This document shows, in pieces, positions 17,112-25,820 of a stretch of 64,000 bases of DNA. The notes under the pieces were generated by a model that saw only the letters and a list, made by a program, of their open reading frames with translations, did not search any database and was not told the DNA's origin. The stretch comes from UBA7239 sp964509075. Its GTDB lineage: Bacteria; Pseudomonadota; Gammaproteobacteria; Pseudomonadales; UBA7239. The stretch is taken from positions 62,001 to 126,000 of the forward strand of contig CAZDWC010000003.1 of assembly GCA_964509075.1 (NCBI GenBank), given 5' to 3'. Position 1 is the first letter of the stretch. Each line of letters begins with the position of its first letter. Both the position numbers and the translations under genes were made by a program.

Positions 17112-18473
17112 ATGAGTTCAATAAAAATTGACTGTTTCAAAGCCTACGATGTGCGCGGCCGCGTGCCGGATCAGCTGAACGAAGACATCGCCTATCGCAT
17201 TGGCCGTGCCTTTGTGCAGTTTCTCGACGCAAAGTCGGTAGTAGTAGGGCACGACATTCGTCTGTCCAGCCCGGCACTGTCGGCTGCGCTGGTGCGCGGC
17301 TTGCGCGAGCAGGGTGCAGATGTTATCGACATCGGTCTGTGTGGCACGGAAGAAGTGTATTTCGCGACATCCCACCTCGGCGTAGACGGCGGTATCGCCG
17401 TTACCGCCAGCCATAACCCGATGGACTACAACGGCATGAAGTTTGTGCGCGAAGGTTCGCGGCCGATCAGTGGTGACACCGGTTTGAAGGATATTCAGGC
17501 GCTGGCGGAAGCCGGTGTGTTTGCGCAGGCCTCGGCAAGTGGCAGTTACAAAACACAAGATACACGTCCTGCCTATATTGAACACCTGTTGGGTTATGTT
17601 GATCGTACGCAGCTGAAACCGTTGAAGCTGGTGGTCAACGCTGGCAATGGCGGCGCGGGTTTGGTTATCGATCAAATCGAAAAGCATTTGCCTTTTGAAA
17701 TGATCAAAGTGCATCACAATCCGGATGGCACTTTTCCAAATGGTGTGCCCAATCCCCTGCTGGAGGAAAATCGTGCCCCCAGTATTGAGGCACTCAAAGC
17801 TTCTGGCGCTGACATGGGCATTGCCTGGGATGGCGATTTTGACCGTTGTTTTTTCTTTGACGAGAAGGGCGGTTTTGTCGAGGGATATTACGTCGTGGGC
17901 CTGCTGGCTGAAGCCTTTCTGGTCAAACACAAAGGCAAGCAGGAAGCGATTGTTCATGACCCGCGCCTGACCTGGAATACGATTGCCGTGTGTGAAGAGT
18001 TCGGTGGCCGTGCCGTGCAGAGCAAGACCGGCCATGCCTTCATCAAGGAGCGCATGCGCAAGGAAGATGCCGTGTACGGCGGCGAGATGAGTGCCCACCA
18101 TTACTTTCGCGATTTCGCCTACTGCGATTCCGGCATGATTCCGTGGTTGCTGGTGGCCGAACTGGTGTGTCGCAGTGGTAAAACGCTGTCGCAACTGGTG
18201 GAAGAGCGCATGGCGGCTTACCCGGTCAGTGGCGAGATCAATCGCCATATTGATGACCCCAAAGCTGCGATTGCCCGTGTGCGGGATCGCTACATCGGCG
18301 AAGCCCTGCATGAAGACAACACCGACGGTTTGAGCCTGGAGTTTGCCGAATGGCGCTTCAATGTGCGCATGTCCAACACTGAGCCGGTGGTGCGCCTGAA
18401 TGTCGAAACACGCGCCAATACTGCGTTGATGGAACAGCGCCGTGATGAGTTGCTGGCTCTATTGGACGGCTGA
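17112..18473 (+). CDS. manB: Phosphomannomutase (ManB/CpsG type)
   Basis: 453 residues. KIDCFKAYDVRGRVPDQLNEDIAYRIGRA matches the start of CpsG/RfbK-type enzymes. The phosphoserine loop is TASHNPMDYNGMKFV, the metal-binding loop is DGDFDRCFFFD, the sugar-binding motif GGEMSAHHYF follows, and the phosphate-binding RMSNTEPVVRLN closes it. It interconverts mannose-6-P and mannose-1-P on the route to GDP-mannose; activity on glucose phosphates cannot be excluded. It follows galU closely, so the two probably form an operon for polysaccharide precursors. A strong terminator lies at 18496-18526. Confidence 0.92.
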   Translation: MSSIKIDCFKAYDVRGRVPDQLNEDIAYRIGRAFVQFLDAKSVVVGHDIRLSSPALSAALVRGLREQGADVIDIGLCGTEEVYFATSHLGVDGGIAVTASHNPMDYNGMKFVREGSRPISGDTGLKDIQALAEAGVFAQASASGSYKTQDTRPAYIEHLLGYVDRTQLKPLKLVVNAGNGGAGLVIDQIEKHLPFEMIKVHHNPDGTFPNGVPNPLLEENRAPSIEALKASGADMGIAWDGDFDRCFFFDEKGGFVEGYYVVGLLAEAFLVKHKGKQEAIVHDPRLTWNTIAVCEEFGGRAVQSKTGHAFIKERMRKEDAVYGGEMSAHHYFRDFAYCDSGMIPWLLVAELVCRSGKTLSQLVEERMAAYPVSGEINRHIDDPKAAIARVRDRYIGEALHEDNTDGLSLEFAEWRFNVRMSNTEPVVRLNVETRANTALMEQRRDELLALLDG

Positions 18474-18495
18474 GTCGTTCACGGTTGTTTACCAG

Positions 18496-18526
18496 CCCGG
18501 CTCGCCTCAGGTGTGCCGGGTTTTTT
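18496..18526 (+). terminator. Intrinsic terminator after manB
   Basis: Stem CCCGGC (18496-18501) pairs with GCCGGG (18515-18520), followed by TTTTTT at 18521-18526. It begins about 23 bases after the manB stop codon and should end the galU-manB transcript. Confidence 0.8.
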
Positions 18527-18723
18527 ATTGCCGAAATTATTGCGGGCTTCTATCCATGCGACGTTTTTTGTCAGCTGTGCGCCATTTTCTGCAGGGTGCA
18601 AGAGTCTTTTATTGGCAGAGATTCAGGTGCGAATACGTTAACTGCTTGATGTTAAAGCGATTGAGTGCTTTGGCACAGAACTGGCGATAGCTTCTGCATG
18701 CAGTTGATGTGGGAGTGTTTGCC

Positions 18724-18918
18724 ATGCAGTGCGGTGAAAAACTTGCGGTGTTTCGCGCCAGAAGCGGTGCAGATGATCTGCAGCGCATCAACCGGATGAC
18801 CGGGCTGGAATTCCGGTCTGTGCCGGAGTCGCTGTTGGGCAGGCAGGAGGAATGGGAGGCTTTTGCCGAGTCATTGCTCGGCATTGCCATTGCGACATGG
18901 AACCGCGAACACTGCTAG
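18724..18918 (+). CDS. Small hypothetical protein (64 aa)
   Basis: 64 residues: MQCGEKLAVFRARSG, then acidic/basic helical sequence ending ESLLGIAIATWNREHC. No signal peptide or transmembrane helix. GGGAG lies about 10 bases before the ATG; a GTG at 18709 in frame is an alternative start. The stop is one base from the stop of the converging gene at 18920-19306. I do not recognise the family. It might be a real small protein or a chance frame; the ribosome-binding site and independent position after a terminator favour a gene. Confidence 0.45.
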   Translation: MQCGEKLAVFRARSGADDLQRINRMTGLEFRSVPESLLGRQEEWEAFAESLLGIAIATWNREHC

Positions 18919-18919
18919 T

Positions 18920-19306
18920 TCAGGCAGCAGAAATCAGTTTGGTGGCTTTTTCTGCAGCTTTGTCGGTGCATTGTACATAGAGCTCATCGACGGCATAGGG
19001 AGGGCAGTTGTCGGAGGTTTCCAGATAGACGCCCATGTCGATGATGCGACCGACAGCCGGAATCTCGGCCTGGCTGGACAGCAGCATGGTAGCGGCCAGC
19101 TCGGTGCTGCACTGGTCTACCGTGACATGCTTGCTGATGCCTTCCTGATCCACATAGCGGATGACAAGCGCGACCTTGCATGGCCGTTGTTGTTGCAGGC
19201 GCAACCAGCAGGCTACGTTGTAGTGCCCAACCCACTGCGTGCGTGCCGAGAGCGGCGGCTGGGCAATAATGCTGTCCGGTACCTTGGCGATGAATTTTTC
19301 TTTCAT
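18920..19306 (-). CDS. Hypothetical cytoplasmic protein (128 aa)
   Basis: 128 residues beginning MKEKFIAKVPDSIIAQPPLSARTQWVGHYNVACWLRLQQ. It contains an alternating beta-like core (CKVALVIRYVDQEGISKHVTV) and a C-terminal helix (ADELYVQ-type region then DKAAEKATKLISAA). Four cysteines are scattered without a metal motif. No signal peptide. GGGAG precedes the ATG at 19306 by 10 bases; a GTG at 19315 would be too close to it. I do not recognise the family. It lies between pgi and the 64-aa gene with which it converges. Confidence 0.6.
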   Translation of the reverse strand: MKEKFIAKVPDSIIAQPPLSARTQWVGHYNVACWLRLQQQRPCKVALVIRYVDQEGISKHVTVDQCSTELAATMLLSSQAEIPAVGRIIDMGVYLETSDNCPPYAVDELYVQCTDKAAEKATKLISAA

Positions 19307-19451
19307 GGGCAACACACTCCCTTTCAGGTCGACGTGTGTTCACCTTAATACCGTCAAGTTGTGATTTCCGCGCCCCAGTTCGGCAAGTGAGTGTGGACTA
19401 CATCACCATTCGGCAATAAAAACCGACTATTGGTCTGGTTTGTGAGAGCGT

Positions 19452-21122
19452 TCACACATCTGCATGGCTGCTGCGATAGCGTTCAATAAGGGCCTGCGTC
19501 GCCGGGTCCTTGTGTTCTGTGTCGCCGCAAAGCGCTGCAAAAATCGGCCCGGATAATTGCTTGCCGAGTTCCACGCCCCACTGGTCAAAGGGGTTGATAT
19601 CCCACAGTACGCTCTGCACGTAGACCTTGTGTTCGTAAAGTGCGATCAGAGCGCCCAGCGTGGCTGGATTCAGTTGTTCCATACTGATCACGTTGCTGGG
19701 GCGGTTGCCTGGAATCACCTTGTGCGGGGCGAGAAAGCTGACTTCTTCCTCGCTGAGTCCCTGCTCACGCAACTCGATGGCTACGGTTTCGAGCGACTTG
19801 CCGCACATCAGCGCCTGGCTTTGGGCCAGACCGTTGGCGAGCAAGTGGCGGTGCTGTTCGGCGCAATCCTGCTGGTGGGTGCTGAAGCTGAGGATGAAAT
19901 CTGCCGGGATGAAATGTGTTCCCTGATGCAGCAGCTGGTGGAAAGAGTGCTGGCCATTGGTGCCGACGGAGCCCCAGATCACCGGGCCGCTGGAGTAGGG
20001 CAAGGTTTGGCCTGCGCGATTCACGCACTTGCCGTTGCTCTCCATGTCCAGTTGTTGCAAATAGTCGGGGAAAAAGCGCAGGTAGTGCTCATAAGGCAGC
20101 ACAACATGGCTGCTCGCCTGCCAGAAATGGTTGTACCAGAAACCCAGCAAGCCCATCAGTGCCGGCATGTTTTGCGCCAGTGGTGCGCTGCTGAAGTGTT
20201 CGTCCATGGCGCAGGCGCCGGCCCGCAAGGCGTGAAAGTTTTCCATGCCGACAGCCAGCGCAATCGGCAGGCCGATGGCTGACCACAAGGAGTAGCGGCC
20301 ACCCACCCAATCCCACATCGGCAGGATGTTGTCGGCATTGATGCCAAAGGCCTCGGCCTTTTTGACCGCGCTGGAAACTGCGACGAAGTGGCGCGCGGTA
20401 GCGTTGTTTTCCGTGGCATCGCCCGGTGCAAACTGTTGCAACCAGTGGCGCGCGGCTTTGGCGTTTTGCAGGGTTTCCAGTGTGGTGAAAGACTTGGAGG
20501 CGACGATGAACAGTGTGCGTGCCGGATTGAGGTGTGCCAGCAGATCCTGCAGGCAGGATGGATCTACGTTTGAAACAAAATGCACGCGCACGTGATTGGT
20601 GTGAAACGGTTTCAGTGCGTGCGTAGCCATCTGCGGCCCGAGATCGGAACCGCCGATGCCGATATTCACCACATCGGTGATGCTTTCGTTGCTGTAGCCG
20701 CGCCATTCACCGCTGTGAATCTTGCGCACCAGTTGTTCCATCTGTGCAAATGCAGCCTGCACCGCGTCAGCGGCGATGATCGGATGTTTTGCCCGCAGTG
20801 CAGTGTGCAGCGCCGGGCGATTTTCCGTGTGATTGACCTTGTCGCCAGCCAGTAACGCGTGAATGGCCTGGGGCATGCCGGCCTCTTCGGCAAGCATGGT
20901 CAGTGCGTTGAGCGTATCGGCATCGATAAAGTTTCTCGCATAATCCAGATGCAATCCTGCGGCGCTGATGCTGCAGGTGTTAACGCGATCTGCATGCTGC
21001 GCAAACAGTTGTTCCAGCGTCTGTGTTCCATGGCGCATGCGCTCGGCTTGCAGTTGTGGCCAGCAGGCATAGCGGGTGGAGAGGGCGGGAGCTGTTGTAT
21101 TTTTTGTTATCTGTGTAGTCAC
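19452..21122 (-). CDS. pgi: Glucose-6-phosphate isomerase Pgi
   Basis: 556 residues, the normal bacterial length. Signatures are VVNIGIGGSDLGPQMATHAL, FVSNVDPSCL, the ASKSFTTLETLQNA loop, DWVGGRYSLWSAIGLPIAL, and the C-terminal NPFDQWGVELGKQL. It interconverts glucose-6-P and fructose-6-P, linking glycolysis/gluconeogenesis with the GalU and ManB products nearby. The start is a GTG at 21122 with GGGAG upstream. The next gene upstream on the same strand is ispB, 27 bases away. Confidence 0.96.
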   Translation of the reverse strand: MTTQITKNTTAPALSTRYACWPQLQAERMRHGTQTLEQLFAQHADRVNTCSISAAGLHLDYARNFIDADTLNALTMLAEEAGMPQAIHALLAGDKVNHTENRPALHTALRAKHPIIAADAVQAAFAQMEQLVRKIHSGEWRGYSNESITDVVNIGIGGSDLGPQMATHALKPFHTNHVRVHFVSNVDPSCLQDLLAHLNPARTLFIVASKSFTTLETLQNAKAARHWLQQFAPGDATENNATARHFVAVSSAVKKAEAFGINADNILPMWDWVGGRYSLWSAIGLPIALAVGMENFHALRAGACAMDEHFSSAPLAQNMPALMGLLGFWYNHFWQASSHVVLPYEHYLRFFPDYLQQLDMESNGKCVNRAGQTLPYSSGPVIWGSVGTNGQHSFHQLLHQGTHFIPADFILSFSTHQQDCAEQHRHLLANGLAQSQALMCGKSLETVAIELREQGLSEEEVSFLAPHKVIPGNRPSNVISMEQLNPATLGALIALYEHKVYVQSVLWDINPFDQWGVELGKQLSGPIFAALCGDTEHKDPATQALIERYRSSHADV

Positions 21123-21149
21123 AAGAAAAACTCCCGCAGTTGGGCTATG

Positions 21150-22112
21150 TCAGAAGCGGCGTTTGATGGCGAAATGTGCCAGTGCCGTCAGTTCGTCGCG
21201 ATAACGCGTCGCCGGCAGTGAGTCGAGACAGCCCAATGCACTTTCTACCTCGCGCAGTGCTGCCTGCTCGGTGTAAGCCAGCGCGCCGTTGTTTTTGACG
21301 GCGTTGACGATTTGCTGCAGATCGGCAGCAGTTTTTTCGTCAATCGCACGGCGCACCATGGCAATATCGGCTTCGCTGCCATGCAGCAGCGTATAGATCA
21401 GTGGCAGTGTCGGTTTGCCTTCGGCCAGATCGTCGCCGATGTTCTTGCCGAGTTCTGTGCTGTCGCCGCTGTAATCAAGCACGTCGTCGATTAGCTGGAA
21501 CGCCATGCCGATGTGGTGACCGTAGCGCGCGAGTTGCAGACAGGTCTCCGTATCCACACCTGCGATCAAGGCGCCGCAGTGCGCGGCCGCTTCGAACAAT
21601 TGTGCGGTCTTGCACTGGATGACACGGCGATAGCGCTCCTCGGTGGTTGTACTGTCGCCGGCGTTGACCAGTTGCAGCACTTCACCTTCGGCAATGATGT
21701 TGGTCGTGTCAGCCATGACGCCCATGATGCGCATGTCGCCGAGTGCGACCAGCATCTGGAATGCACGTGAATAAAGGAAGTCGCCCACCAGTACGCTGGG
21801 AGCATTGCCCCACTGGGCGTTGGCGGTGGCGCGGCCGCGGCGCAGTGCGGACACATCGACTACGTCGTCGTGCAGCAGGGTGGCGGTGTGGATGAATTCG
21901 ACAATGGCGGCCATGTCGATATGGCGATTGCCGTTGTAGCCGAGGCTGCGGGCAATCAACAACACCAGCAACGGGCGCAGACGCTTGCCGCCGGCATCGA
22001 CAATGTAATGGCCGATGTTTTCAACCAGCGCCACGCGGGAGTGCAGCTGCTCGATGATCAGGGTGTTGACGGCTGCGAAATCGTCTTCGACAGCCTGATG
22101 GAATGACAGCAC
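21150..22112 (-). CDS. ispB: Polyprenyl (octaprenyl) diphosphate synthase IspB
   Basis: 320 residues. The two Asp-rich motifs that bind Mg-diphosphate are present: LLHDDVVDVSALRRG (first) and FQLIDDVLDYSGD (second), with GGKRLRPLLVLL near the N-terminus. The enzyme extends isopentenyl units to make the ubiquinone side chain; chain length cannot be fixed from sequence by eye. The start is GTG. It is divergent from ruvB, whereas in many gammaproteobacteria ispB stands beside rplU-rpmA. pgi follows downstream. Confidence 0.92.
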   Translation of the reverse strand: MLSFHQAVEDDFAAVNTLIIEQLHSRVALVENIGHYIVDAGGKRLRPLLVLLIARSLGYNGNRHIDMAAIVEFIHTATLLHDDVVDVSALRRGRATANAQWGNAPSVLVGDFLYSRAFQMLVALGDMRIMGVMADTTNIIAEGEVLQLVNAGDSTTTEERYRRVIQCKTAQLFEAAAHCGALIAGVDTETCLQLARYGHHIGMAFQLIDDVLDYSGDSTELGKNIGDDLAEGKPTLPLIYTLLHGSEADIAMVRRAIDEKTAADLQQIVNAVKNNGALAYTEQAALREVESALGCLDSLPATRYRDELTALAHFAIKRRF

Positions 22113-22288
22113 GCAAAACCTGCTAAAGATAGGGCTAAAAAGCTGGCGGCATGCTAGGCCTGCCCCGGTTGGGTGTCAAGAAATCCCGGCGCGCTGTGCA
22201 GCGGGCTTGTGGTACCATGCCCCGGTTTTCAAGACCTGTTTTGCAAGGTTTTTCACGTGTTCCAGGCTGTGTGGATGGATTTGTCCCG

Positions 22289-23326
22289 ATGATCGAAACC
22301 GACCAGTTTGCCGCCAGTTCCCGTGCCCTGATTACGCCGCGTGAACAGGGGCGCGAGGATCAGCTGGATCGCGCCATTCGCCCCAAGAGTCTTGCCGACT
22401 ACGTAGGGCAGCCTGCAGTGCGCGAGCAGATGGCTATTTTCATTGAAGCGGCACGCCAGCGCAGTGATGCGCTGGATCACACGCTGATCTTCGGGCCGCC
22501 CGGCCTCGGCAAGACAACGCTGGCCAATATCATCGCTGCTGAAATGGGGGTGTCGCTCAAGACAACATCGGGGCCTGTGCTCGAAAAGGCCGGTGATCTG
22601 GCAGCGCTGATGACCAACCTGGAGCCGGGTGACGTCCTGTTTATCGACGAGATTCACCGCCTGAGTCCGGTTGTCGAAGAAATCCTCTACCCGGCGATGG
22701 AAGACTACCAGCTCGACATCATGATTGGCGAAGGGCCGGCGGCACGTTCCATCAAGCTCGACCTGCCTCCTTTTACCTTGGTGGGCGCTACAACGCGCGC
22801 CGGTTTGCTGACATCGCCGTTGCGTGACCGTTTCGGAATTGTGCAGCGTCTGGAATTTTACAATGTTGCCGATCTCACCCATATCGTTTCGCGTTCGGCT
22901 GCCATTCTCGGTATGCAGATGGAGGCGGATGGTGCTGCCGAGATCGCGCGCCGGGCGCGCGGTACGCCACGAATTGCCAACCGGCTCTTGCGCCGTGTGC
23001 GTGATGTCGCTGATGTGAAAAATCGCGGTGTGGTGACGGCTGATATTGCCGATCAGGCACTGCGCATGCTGGGCGTGGATCATGCGGGATTCGATCTGAT
23101 GGATAACCGCCTGCTGCGTGCAATGATCGAGAAATTTGACGGCGGCCCGGTGGGGGTCGACAGTCTGGCGGCAGCGATCAGCGAAGAGCGCGACACCATT
23201 GAGGAAGTGCTGGAACCCTACCTGATCCAGCAGGGTTATCTGGCGCGCACCACGCGTGGGCGCATTGCCACTCGGCTCGCTTATGCACATCTGGGCATTC
23301 CATGGCCGGCGCGGGGTGATGCGTGA
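22289..23326 (+). CDS. ruvB: Holliday junction branch-migration helicase RuvB
   Basis: 345 residues, typical length. Walker A GPPGLGKTTLA, Walker B LFIDEIHRLSP, sensor I GATTRAGLLTSPLRDRFG, and the winged-helix C-terminus (LEPYLIQQGYLARTTRGRIAT) are all present. RuvB is the motor of the RuvAB complex in recombination repair. A reading from 22151 is open but the 46 extra residues are unlike any RuvB; the ATG at 22289 begins with the usual MIE motif. ruvC and ruvA, normally directly upstream, are absent. The stop overlaps the ybgC GTG start. Confidence 0.96.
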   Translation: MIETDQFAASSRALITPREQGREDQLDRAIRPKSLADYVGQPAVREQMAIFIEAARQRSDALDHTLIFGPPGLGKTTLANIIAAEMGVSLKTTSGPVLEKAGDLAALMTNLEPGDVLFIDEIHRLSPVVEEILYPAMEDYQLDIMIGEGPAARSIKLDLPPFTLVGATTRAGLLTSPLRDRFGIVQRLEFYNVADLTHIVSRSAAILGMQMEADGAAEIARRARGTPRIANRLLRRVRDVADVKNRGVVTADIADQALRMLGVDHAGFDLMDNRLLRAMIEKFDGGPVGVDSLAAAISEERDTIEEVLEPYLIQQGYLARTTRGRIATRLAYAHLGIPWPARGDA

Positions 23327-23751
23327 CGTTTGCGGTTGATTTGCGTGTCTATATAGAAGATACCGATGCCGGTGGTATCGTCTATTACGTCAATTATCTC
23401 AAGTTCATGGAGCGCGCGCGTACCGAGTTCATGCGCGCGCTCGGCTACGGCAAGACAGCGATATTTTCTGACGATAAAATGTTTGTGGTGCATTCTGCGA
23501 ATGTGCAGTATCTTGGCGCCGCCATGCTGGATGACGCCCTGCGTGTTACCGCCAGGCCACTGAAAATCGCCCACAGCAGTATCCTGTTCGAGCAACTGGT
23601 TTGCCGGCAGGGCGCCCTCCGGGGGGAGGATGTGTTGTGTCGCGGAGAAGTGCGCATTGCCTGTGTTGACCGCAACAGCAGACGCCCATGTGCGATGCCT
23701 GATGACATGTACCAGCGGTTGCGGCAGCTACCGCAACCGGCTATTGATTGA
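23323..23751 (+). CDS. ybgC: Tol-Pal-associated acyl-CoA thioesterase YbgC
   Basis: 142 residues, hot-dog fold. The catalytic region VYIEDTDAGGIVYYVNYLKFMERARTEF contains the Asp and Tyr of 4-hydroxybenzoyl-CoA thioesterase-type enzymes. YbgC proteins hydrolyse acyl-CoA/ACP thioesters and are linked to phospholipid metabolism at the inner membrane. The GTG start overlaps the ruvB stop (GTGA). It is the first gene of the conserved ybgC-tolQRAB-pal-cpoB group; tolQ follows after a 75-base gap holding a perfect 18-bp palindrome. Confidence 0.93.
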   Translation: MTFAVDLRVYIEDTDAGGIVYYVNYLKFMERARTEFMRALGYGKTAIFSDDKMFVVHSANVQYLGAAMLDDALRVTARPLKIAHSSILFEQLVCRQGALRGEDVLCRGEVRIACVDRNSRRPCAMPDDMYQRLRQLPQPAID

Positions 23752-23791
23752 CCAGAGCGCTCGCTGAAGCGCAAAACCCAAGTTGAGACCA

Positions 23792-23809
23792 GCGGCACCC
23801 GGGTGCCGC
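23792..23809. promoter_or_regulatory. Perfect 18-bp palindrome in the tolQ leader
   Basis: GCGGCACCC followed directly by its reverse complement GGGTGCCGC. It ends four bases before the tolQ ribosome-binding site (GAGGAG, 23814-23819). In RNA it would form a GC-rich hairpin with a tight loop; in DNA it could be an operator. There is no T-tract, so it is not an intrinsic terminator. Confidence 0.5.
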
Positions 23810-23826
23810 AACAGAGGAGTCATACC

Positions 23827-24537
23827 GTGGAACAAGCGCAACAGTCGTTGTCGTTGATTGGCCTTTTCATGCATGCGGCATTGCCGATCAAGCTGGTCAT
23901 GTTGACTCTGCTTGGCGCATCCGTGATGTCCTGGGCGATGATCATCCGCCGTGCGCGCGCCTATCGCGAAGCCGAGGTGCAATTCGAACAATTCGAACAT
24001 GCCTTCTGGTCCGGTATTGATCTCGGCCGCTTGTATCGTGAAGGGAATGATCGTGCCCAGCACGGCGAGGTGGGTGGTCTGGAAAGTATTTTTCGCTCCG
24101 GTTTCAAGGAATTCACGCGCCTGCGCAAACAGCCGGGTGTGGAAGCGGACGCAGTGATGGAAGGTACGCAGCGTGCGATGCGCGTGGCGCTGGCGCGCGA
24201 AGAGGAACACCTTGAAAAGAGCTTGCCGTTCCTGGCAAATGTTGCCTCTGTCAGCCCTTATATCGGCTTGTTCGGAACAGTATTGGGCATCATGGATTCC
24301 TTCCATGGTCTGGCCAACATGAAGCAGGCGACGTTGGCGGTGGTAGCTCCCGGTATTTCCGAGGCCCTTTTTGCTACGGCCATCGGCCTGTTTGCAGCAA
24401 TTCCGGCGGTGATTGCCTATAACCGCTACACCGCACGCCTCAACCGTTTGCTGGCGCGTTATGAAACATTTGCGGACGAGTTTTCCAGCATTCTGCACCG
24501 TCAGGCGCACTCGATTGCGCGTGGAGCGGACGAGTGA
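23827..24537 (+). CDS. tolQ: Tol-Pal proton-channel subunit TolQ
   Basis: 236 residues. Transmembrane segments lie at about 12-35, 130-155 and 165-190 (ANVASVSPYIGLFGTVLGIMDSF and ISEALFATAIGLFAAIPAVIAYN), the ExbB/TolQ/MotA layout. TolQ and TolR form the proton-driven motor that energises TolA during envelope constriction. An in-frame ATG at 23803 is possible, but GAGGAG sits seven bases before the GTG at 23827, which also gives the usual length. It overlaps tolR by four bases (GTGA). Confidence 0.94.
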   Translation: MEQAQQSLSLIGLFMHAALPIKLVMLTLLGASVMSWAMIIRRARAYREAEVQFEQFEHAFWSGIDLGRLYREGNDRAQHGEVGGLESIFRSGFKEFTRLRKQPGVEADAVMEGTQRAMRVALAREEEHLEKSLPFLANVASVSPYIGLFGTVLGIMDSFHGLANMKQATLAVVAPGISEALFATAIGLFAAIPAVIAYNRYTARLNRLLARYETFADEFSSILHRQAHSIARGADE

Positions 24538-24962
24538 GGCGGCGCAAGAAACACGAGCAGAAGGCCGAGATCAACGTCGTTCCCTGGATAGATGTCTGTC
24601 TGGTTCTGCTTATCGTTTTCATGGTGACGGCGCCGCTGCTGATGCAGGGCGTTGATGTGCAGTTGCCACAGGCCAGCACCGAGCCGCTGCCGACGGAAGA
24701 AGAGCCGCTTATCGTCTCGATCAAGCAGGATAAATCCACCTACATCAATCTGGGGGCGAATCAGGACAAGGCCCTGCCGCTGGCCGATATCGCCGAACAG
24801 GTGCGCAAGGTGCGGGCCAACAAACCGAAGACGCCGGTGCTGGTGTGGGGTGACACGCGTGTCGATTACGGTGCCGTGGTCGAAATCATGGGCGCTTTGC
24901 AGGGGGTGGGCGTCGAGAACGTCGGCCTCGTGACCGAGCCGCCCGGCTCGCCCAAGAAGTGA
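24534..24962 (+). CDS. tolR: Tol-Pal proton-channel subunit TolR
   Basis: 142 residues, ExbD/TolR family. The single transmembrane helix carries the essential Asp in INVVPWIDVCLVLLIVFMV (about residue 19), and the periplasmic domain ends VLVWGDTRVDYGAVVEIMGALQGVGVENVGLVTEPP. TolR couples proton flow through TolQ to TolA. Start is GTG, overlapping tolQ. tolA begins 10 bases after its stop. Confidence 0.95.
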   Translation: MRRRKKHEQKAEINVVPWIDVCLVLLIVFMVTAPLLMQGVDVQLPQASTEPLPTEEEPLIVSIKQDKSTYINLGANQDKALPLADIAEQVRKVRANKPKTPVLVWGDTRVDYGAVVEIMGALQGVGVENVGLVTEPPGSPKK

Positions 24963-24972
24963 GACCGTATTA

Positions 24973-25806
24973 GTGGCGGAGATTCGCGACGAGCAGATGC
25001 CGCGTTCACTGGGCGGTAGCCTGGCGCTGCACATCATGCTGGCCGTAGCGCTCATGGTTGGCTGGGTCTGGCACTCGGATCCGGAAACCATGCGCCCTCC
25101 GGCCATGATGAAGGCGGCGCTTGTGCACGCCCCAAAATCGACATTGGCTCCACAACAGAAAACGCAGACGCAGAAACAGGAAAAGCCCAAACCGGAAGAG
25201 GTGAAGCCTGAGCCGCCGAAGCCGGAAGTGCAGGAGCCGAAGGATGTGAAACCGGAGGTCAAGCCGATCGACAAACCATCGCCGATTGCTGCCAAACCGG
25301 AAAAACCGACGCCGCCCAAACCGCAGGAAACGGCGAAGAAACCGCCGGAGAAGCCGCCTGAGACTGCCAAGACCGCCAAACAAGCCGAGAAGGCGCAAAA
25401 GGCGCTGTCCCAGAAGCAGAAGGAAAAACTCAGTAAAGACGCCGAGATGGCCCTGGAGGCCTTGCTTAATGATGAGGAAGTCACACGTGAGGGTGATCTT
25501 TCTGATGATGAAATTGGCAAATGGGTGGGTTTGATTTCCAGCCGTGTTGAAGAAAATTGGACTCGACCTCCTAATGCCCGCAAGGACATGAAAGTGGTGA
25601 TGGAGATAGAATTGCTGCCCAATGGCGATGTGGTGGATGTCACCATTGTTGAAAGCAGTGGTGATCGTGCGTTTGACTTGGCTGCAGAAACTGCCGTGCG
25701 TAAGGTCGGTCGTTTCGAGGAAATAGCCACGATGAAACCGGAACTGTTTGACAAGGTGTTCCGTAAGTTCAAGTTGTTGTTTAATCCAGAAGATTTATTG
25801 ATGTAA
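24973..25806 (+). CDS. tolA: Tol-Pal energy-transducing protein TolA
   Basis: 277 residues. One N-terminal inner-membrane helix (LALHIMLAVALMVGWVW, about 17-33), then a Lys/Pro/Glu-rich domain (about 55-150) rich in KPE and PPK units that would span the periplasm, and a C-terminal TonB/TolA-type domain (VGLISSRVEENWTRPPNA ... VDVTIVESSGDRAFDLAAETAVRKV). The central region is more proline-rich than the long alanine-rich helix of E. coli TolA. Start is GTG. tolB follows after 5-14 bases. Confidence 0.92.
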   Translation: MAEIRDEQMPRSLGGSLALHIMLAVALMVGWVWHSDPETMRPPAMMKAALVHAPKSTLAPQQKTQTQKQEKPKPEEVKPEPPKPEVQEPKDVKPEVKPIDKPSPIAAKPEKPTPPKPQETAKKPPEKPPETAKTAKQAEKAQKALSQKQKEKLSKDAEMALEALLNDEEVTREGDLSDDEIGKWVGLISSRVEENWTRPPNARKDMKVVMEIELLPNGDVVDVTIVESSGDRAFDLAAETAVRKVGRFEEIATMKPELFDKVFRKFKLLFNPEDLLM

Positions 25807-25820
25807 GAGGAATGCGTGAC

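Noticed and set aside
17118..18311. 397-residue antisense frame opposite manB
   Set aside because: The plus strand is a clear phosphomannomutase. The antisense frame is a product of codon bias.
22151..22288. Extended N-terminus for RuvB
   Set aside because: The upstream in-frame codons encode a basic, unconserved stretch. RuvB proteins start with MIE-like residues, as found at 22289.
25140..25430. Possible tandem DNA repeat in the middle of tolA
   Set aside because: The Lys/Pro/Glu-rich codons look repetitive, but they vary in order and are explained by the protein's periplasm-spanning domain.
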